Of a stretch of 59,502 nt of DNA, positions 56,555 to 59,502 are shown piece by piece (the first letter of the stretch is position 1; each line of letters starts with the position of its first letter). A program made the position numbers and the translations under genes. Under the pieces are notes generated by a model. That model was not told the origin of the DNA. It made no database searches and saw only the letters and a program-made list of their open reading frames with translations. This DNA is from Candidatus Stackebrandtia faecavium (GTDB lineage: Bacteria; Actinomycetota; Actinomycetes; Mycobacteriales; Micromonosporaceae), in assembly GCA_019112895.1 (NCBI GenBank), contig DXIM01000022.1:1-59502 (forward strand), given 5' to 3'.

Positions 56555-57988
56555 ATGACCGACACCACGAAGGCTGCACCGCTGAGTCAGGAGGAGACGC
56601 TCGCGTCGCTCGGCAATTACGAGTACGGCTGGTCCGACTCGGACGCGGCCGGAGCTTCGGCGCAGCGAGGGTTGTCCGAGGCGATCGTGCGCGACATTTC
56701 GGCGAAGAAGGAAGAACCGGAGTGGATGCTCAAGACCCGACTGAAGGGTCTGAAGCTGTTCGACCGCAAGCCGATGCCGAATTGGGGCGCCGACCTGTCC
56801 GGTATTGATTTCGACCGCATCAAATATTTCGTGCGTTCGACCGAGGGACAGGCGCAGTCGTGGGAAGACCTTCCTGAAGACATCAAGAACACCTACGACC
56901 GTCTCGGCATTCCGGAAGCCGAGAAGCAGCGCCTCGTCGCCGGTGTCGCCGCGCAGTACGAATCCGAGGTGGTGTACCACAAAATCCGCGACGACCTTGA
57001 GGAAAAGGGCGTCCAGTTCCTCGACACCGACACTGCGCTGCGCGAGCACCCCGAGACCTTCAAGGAACACTTCGGGTCCGTCATCCCGGTGGGCGACAAC
57101 AAGTTCGCTGCGTTGAACACGGCTGTGTGGAGCGGCGGCTCCTTCATTTACGTTCCGCCGGGCGTGCACGTGGACATCCCGCTGCAGGCGTACTTCCGCA
57201 TCAACACCGAGAACATGGGCCAGTTCGAGCGGACCCTGATCATCGCGGATGAGGGCTCCTACGTGCATTACGTTGAGGGCTGCACGGCGCCGATCTACAC
57301 CTCCGACAGTCTGCACTCGGCTGTCGTCGAGATCATCGTGAAGAAGAACGCGCGTGTGCGTTACACGACGATCCAGAACTGGTCGAACAACGTGTACAAC
57401 CTGGTGACGAAGCGCGCGGTGGCCGAAGAGGGCGCCACGATGGAGTGGGTCGACGGCAACCTCGGCTCGAAGGTGACCATGAAGTACCCGGCCGTCGTGA
57501 TGACCGGGCCGCACGCCAAGGGTGAGGTTCTCAGCGTGGCCATGGCCGGCGAGGGGCAGCACCAGGACGCGGGCGCGAAGATGACGCACGCTGCGCCGCA
57601 CACGTCCTCGTCCATCATCTCGAAGTCGATCGCCCGCGGCGGCGGACGCACCTCGTACCGCGGACTCGTGCAGGTCAACGACGATGCCGACCACGCGAAG
57701 AGCACCGTCAAATGTGACGCGCTTCTGGTCGACGACATTTCCCGTTCGGACACCTATCCGTACGTGGACGTGCGCGAAGACGACGTGCAGATGGGCCACG
57801 AGGCGACCGTGTCGAAGATCAGCGATGACCAGCTGTTCTACCTGATGAGCCGGGGGCTGACCGAGGACGAGGCCATGGCGATGATCGTGCGGGGCTTTAT
57901 CGAACCGATCGCCAAGGAACTGCCCATGGAATACGCGCTTGAGCTCAACCGCCTGATCGAGCTGCAGATGGAAGGCGCGGTCGGTTAA
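56555..57988 (+). CDS. sufB: Fe-S cluster assembly scaffold SufB
   Basis: A 477-residue beta-helix protein of the SufBC2D complex on which Fe-S clusters are assembled. Recognised stretches include [66 protein letters not shown], the Cys-containing [10 protein letters not shown] and [10 protein letters not shown]-like [22 protein letters not shown] 56555 lies nine bases after AGGTGA; GTG 56543, overlapping the sufR stop, is the alternative. sufD follows 50 bases later. Confidence 0.96.
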   Translation: MTDTTKAAPLSQEETLASLGNYEYGWSDSDAAGASAQRGLSEAIVRDISAKKEEPEWMLKTRLKGLKLFDRKPMPNWGADLSGIDFDRIKYFVRSTEGQAQSWEDLPEDIKNTYDRLGIPEAEKQRLVAGVAAQYESEVVYHKIRDDLEEKGVQFLDTDTALREHPETFKEHFGSVIPVGDNKFAALNTAVWSGGSFIYVPPGVHVDIPLQAYFRINTENMGQFERTLIIADEGSYVHYVEGCTAPIYTSDSLHSAVVEIIVKKNARVRYTTIQNWSNNVYNLVTKRAVAEEGATMEWVDGNLGSKVTMKYPAVVMTGPHAKGEVLSVAMAGEGQHQDAGAKMTHAAPHTSSSIISKSIARGGGRTSYRGLVQVNDDADHAKSTVKCDALLVDDISRSDTYPYVDVREDDVQMGHEATVSKISDDQLFYLMSRGLTEDEAMAMIVRGFIEPIAKELPMEYALELNRLIELQMEGAVG

Positions 57989-58038
57989 GACCGCCGGGCC
58001 ATTTGCGAGAAGTTGAAGTAGGAGAAGACGTCAATACG

Positions 58039-59217
58039 ATGACCAGTAATGCCTTGGTGAGCCCAAGTCCACATTCGCACGGGGGATCCGAGACTCCGCC
58101 TAAGACGAAGTCTCAGCTGTTGCGTTCGTACAGTGTGGAAGATTTTCCGATACTGAACGGGCGTGAGGAGGACTGGCGGTTCACACCGCTGCGGCAGCTG
58201 CGCGGTCTGCACGACGGCAGCGCAGTGCCCGCAGCGGCCGGCCCGAAGCGCGAACACAACGAAGTCGACGGCGTGTCGATCACCACCGTCAGCAAAGAAG
58301 ACGCGCGAATCGGTTCGATCCTGCAACCTTTCGATAGGCCTAGTGCGCAGGCGTTCACGTCGATGACGCAGGCGCTCATGATCGAGGTTCCGCGCAACAC
58401 CGTGGTGTCGGAACCGGTCACCGTGTCGGTCACTGGTGCCGGCAGCGACGGGGCCGCATACGCCCACACCTTCATTGACGTGGGCGAATCGGCCGATGTG
58501 ACGATCGTCCTCGATCACGTGGGCGCGGTCACGCTGGCCGATAACGTCGAGATCCAGGTCGGTAAGAACGCGCAGGTGCGGGTCGTCAGCATCGCCGACT
58601 GGTCGAAGGATTCGGTCCAGCTGCAGCACCAGAAAGCACGGATCGAGCGCGACGCCACGTTGAAGCACGTCTCGGTGAGCCTCGGTGGCGAACTGGTGCG
58701 GCAGTACTTGTCGGCCGAGTTCGCGGGCCCGGGCGGGTCGATCGACGCCTACGGTCTGTATTTCGCCAACGGTGCCCAACACATCGAGCACCGTCAGCTG
58801 GTCGACCATTCGCAGCCCGATTGCCGCTCGAATGTCAACTATCGGGGTGCTCTGCAAGGGCGCGACGCACACACCGTGTGGGTCGGCGACGTGCTGATCC
58901 AGGACCTGGCCACCGGCACCGACACGTTCGAGATCAACCGGAACCTCGTGTTGACGGATGGAGCCCGTGCCGACTCGGTGCCGAACCTCGAAATCGAGAC
59001 CGGTGAGATCGAAAGTGCCGGCCACGCGAGCGCGACCGGACGTTTCGATGACGAACAGCTGTTCTACCTGCAGTCACGTGGGATCCCCGAGGATGACGCG
59101 CGGCGCTTGGTGGTGCGGGGGTTCTTCGCCGAGATCTTGACCCACATCCCGGTCGAGTCTTTGCGTGAGCGGCTCCATGACGCCATCGAGAAGCGCCTGG
59201 ACGAGGTGAACGCGTGA
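58039..59217 (+). CDS. sufD: Fe-S cluster assembly protein SufD
   Basis: A 392-residue partner of SufB with the same beta-helix core. It has the N-terminal REEDWRFTPLRQLRGL, central VSLGGELVRQYLSAEFAGPG and HRQLVDHSQPDCRSNVNYRG, and the shared end FYLQSRGIPEDDARRLVVRG, then FFAEIL. It forms SufBC2D; sufC should lie beyond the window. ATG 58039 is the likely start (GGAG about 14 bases upstream, longer than ideal); TTG 58003 is in frame. Confidence 0.95.
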   Translation: MTSNALVSPSPHSHGGSETPPKTKSQLLRSYSVEDFPILNGREEDWRFTPLRQLRGLHDGSAVPAAAGPKREHNEVDGVSITTVSKEDARIGSILQPFDRPSAQAFTSMTQALMIEVPRNTVVSEPVTVSVTGAGSDGAAYAHTFIDVGESADVTIVLDHVGAVTLADNVEIQVGKNAQVRVVSIADWSKDSVQLQHQKARIERDATLKHVSVSLGGELVRQYLSAEFAGPGGSIDAYGLYFANGAQHIEHRQLVDHSQPDCRSNVNYRGALQGRDAHTVWVGDVLIQDLATGTDTFEINRNLVLTDGARADSVPNLEIETGEIESAGHASATGRFDDEQLFYLQSRGIPEDDARRLVVRGFFAEILTHIPVESLRERLHDAIEKRLDEVNA

Positions 59218-59219
59218 AC

Positions 59220-59502
59220 ATGACGGCTCAAGACGCGTTCGTGCGTATCTGCGCGGTCGACGATCTCGAACTGGACACACCGGTCCGCGCCGAGATCGAC
59301 GGGACTCCGGTAGCGCTGGTACGTAAAAGCGACGAGGTCTTCGCGATTTACGACGAGTGCTCGCACGCGGCCGTGCCGTTGTCCGAAGGCGACGTCGAAG
59401 ATTGCACATTGGAGTGCTGGCTGCACGGCTCGCGCTTCGATCTGCGCGACGGTAGGCCCACCGGTTTGCCCGCGACGGTGCCAGTGAAGGTGTATCCGGT
59501 CG
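59220..59502 (+). CDS. Rieske-type ferredoxin of the suf operon (5' part)
   Basis: The first 94 residues of a small Rieske [2Fe-2S] protein; the gene continues past the window edge. Cluster ligands are CSHAAVPLSEGDV (Cys-x-His) and CWLHGSRFD (Cys-x-x-His). In actinobacteria such a non-heme-dioxygenase-type ferredoxin gene usually stands between sufD and sufC. It may supply electrons to cluster assembly. ATG 59220 sits nine bases after AGGTGA; GTG 59214, overlapping the sufD stop, is the alternative. Confidence 0.92.
   Translation, partial: MTAQDAFVRICAVDDLELDTPVRAEIDGTPVALVRKSDEVFAIYDECSHAAVPLSEGDVEDCTLECWLHGSRFDLRDGRPTGLPATVPVKVYPV

Overview
The window is a chromosomal segment of a G+C-rich actinobacterium. 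The diagnostic genes are WhiA, two RbpA-type RNA polymerase-binding proteins, OpcA, a polyprenol-phosphate-mannose synthase next to Lnt, and the runs uvrC-rapZ-yvcK-whiA-gap-pgk-tpi-secG and tkt-tal-pgi-zwf-opcA-pgl. Frequent GTG/TTG starts and 4-base ATGA/GTGA gene overlaps fit this. Gene content is compatible with a Glycomycetaceae-like lineage, but that placement is inference and was not tested. No CRISPR array, prophage or intact insertion sequence is visible. One tRNA gene, tRNA-Val(CAC), is present.

Layout. Bases 1-2078 hold the 3' part of an assimilatory-type nitrate reductase gene and a coupled helical protein. Bases 2168-5640 are a looser accessory stretch: a secreted transglycosylase-SapA fusion, an aminoglycoside-phosphotransferase-like kinase, tRNA-Val, a CsoR copper repressor and several apparent gene remnants. 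Bases 5801-14824 return to core genes: a PfkB sugar kinase, rarA, two small envelope-type genes, alaS, a single ORF joining RuvX to MltG, and aroE. Bases 14821-24254 carry amino-acid catabolism: a threonine dehydratase-like enzyme, then a lysine aminomutase cluster (kamA divergent from kdd, an amidohydrolase, kamD, kamE, kal and a MutL/GlmL-like reactivase). Bases 24774-32915 hold lnt-ppm1-fxsA, rbpA, tdk, an MFS transporter, a glycerophosphodiesterase and a membrane-anchored Hsp70-like protein.

Bases 32975-43676 contain uvrC, rapZ, yvcK, whiA, gap, pgk, tpi, an orphan peptide-binding lipoprotein, secG and a second rbpA-type gene. Bases 43703-51826 are a minus-strand pentose-phosphate operon (tkt, tal, pgi, zwf, opcA, pgl). 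Bases 52016-59502 carry heme O/A synthesis (ctaB, ctaA), an ATP-grasp protein, a CPBP protease, and the start of the suf operon (sufR, sufB, sufD, Rieske ferredoxin), cut by the window edge.

How the genes work together. Glycolysis and the pentose-phosphate branch lie side by side with the regulators of carbon and cell-wall flux, RapZ and YvcK. CtaA/CtaB imply aerobic respiration with heme-A oxidases. Against that background the clostridial-type lysine pathway (L-lysine to beta-lysine to 3,5-diaminohexanoate to 3-keto-5-aminohexanoate, and 3-aminobutyryl-CoA to crotonyl-CoA) is the most distinctive content. The cleavage enzyme Kce is missing here and an unexplained amidohydrolase occupies the cluster. 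Other items worth attention are the RuvX-MltG fusion, the transglycosylase-SapA fusion, the membrane-anchored Hsp70 lacking a substrate-binding domain, the unequal zinc ligands of the two RbpA paralogues, and a SufR-type palindrome lying on the sufR start codon.
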